This document shows, piece after piece, positions 5,161 through 5,484 of a DNA stretch of 5,484 bases; the stretch's first letter is position 1, and each line of letters opens with the position of its first letter. The DNA comes from Terriglobia bacterium. GTDB taxonomy: Bacteria > Acidobacteriota > Terriglobia > UBA7540. Location: assembly GCA_030040515.1 (NCBI GenBank), contig JASHTO010000526.1, forward strand, positions 1 through 5,484. Reading direction: 5' to 3'. A program made the position numbers and the translations under genes. A model generated the notes under the pieces. The model searched no databases and was not told the origin of the DNA. It worked only from the letters and a program-made list of their open reading frames with translations.

Positions 5161-5484
5161 TCAATGACCAAATCTACTTGCCGCCGCCAGTTCGCGTTCG
5201 ATCTTTTCGTTCACTTTTCCACTGGAAAATTCCGCCGCCACTCGAATGGCATTCTTGATGGCGTTGGTATTCGATCCCCCATGGCAAATGATACACACCC
5301 CCTTTACGCCCAGCAGGGGCGCGCCACCGTACTCGGAATAATCCACGCGTTTCTTGAAATTCTGAAAGGCTTTCCGCGCAAGCACGTAACCCACTTTGGA
5401 GGAAAGCGTGCTGGAAAGGGCTTCTTTCAGCATGCTGGATATTGCTTCAATCAACCCTTCGCTGATCTTTAGGGCTACGTTGCC
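5161..5484 (-). CDS. plsX: Phosphate acyltransferase PlsX, C-terminal part
   Basis: The last 107 codons of a minus-strand gene run from the right edge of the window to a TGA; the N-terminal two thirds are outside. PlsX converts acyl-ACP and phosphate to acyl-phosphate, the donor for PlsY in phosphatidic acid synthesis, and acts as a peripheral membrane enzyme. Family landmarks visible are GNVALK (1-6 of this fragment) followed by an amphipathic helix, DYSEYGGAPLLGVKG (48-62), the ICHGGSN segment (66-72) and AIKNAIRVAAEF (75-86). The tail VNEKIERELA is also typical. Position directly upstream of fabH is the usual one for plsX and supports the call. No internal stop or frameshift is present in the visible part. 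Confidence 0.95.
   Translation of the reverse strand, partial: GNVALKISEGLIEAISSMLKEALSSTLSSKVGYVLARKAFQNFKKRVDYSEYGGAPLLGVKGVCIICHGGSNTNAIKNAIRVAAEFSSGKVNEKIERELAAASRFGH

Noticed and set aside
1..5484. A previously undescribed gene system in this window
   Set aside because: All sizeable genes belong to well-known FAS II, phospholipid or cell-wall families with intact key residues; novelty, if any, is limited to the intergenic elements.

Overview
The window holds the core type II fatty acid synthesis (FAS II) cluster of a bacterium, on the minus strand, in transcriptional order plsX (3' part only) - fabH - fabD - fabG - acpP - fabF. At the left edge the last 76 codons of a plus-strand gene, most likely the C-terminal domain of penicillin-binding protein 1C, converge on the end of fabF. 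All five complete enzymes/carriers keep their family's catalytic or attachment residues, so this is a working housekeeping operon. The order matches that of classical proteobacterial and many other bacterial fab clusters. The style of the proteins (for example the TPYND variant after the FabF NAHGTS motif), the moderate-to-high GC and the repeat-rich gaps suggest an Acidobacteriota-like organism, but that is an inference from memory, not a demonstrated placement.

Layout from the right: PlsX makes acyl-phosphate from acyl-ACP for phospholipid synthesis; FabD loads malonate on ACP; FabH performs the first condensation of acetyl-CoA with malonyl-ACP; FabG reduces the 3-ketoacyl-ACP; AcpP carries all intermediates; FabF elongates. 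The dehydratase and enoyl reductase genes are not in this window.

The genes are standard; the interesting material is between them. The intercistronic gaps are long for an operon (75 to 307 bases). The largest, between fabG and acpP, contains a 109-bp MITE-like element with 17-bp terminal inverted repeats and an exact 8-bp flanking direct repeat. Just downstream of it, for minus-strand transcription, lies a near-consensus sigma-70 type promoter that should drive acpP-fabF independently. Three gaps (plsX-fabH, fabH-fabD, fabG-acpP) hold palindromic structures built from short degenerate repeated units, two of which share a 21/25 match.

Start sites needed care: fabF and fabD both appear to start with TTG behind clear Shine-Dalgarno sequences, and fabH most likely starts eight codons downstream of its first ATG. 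I see no RNA gene, CRISPR array, defence system or complete insertion sequence, and no evidence for a wholly new system.
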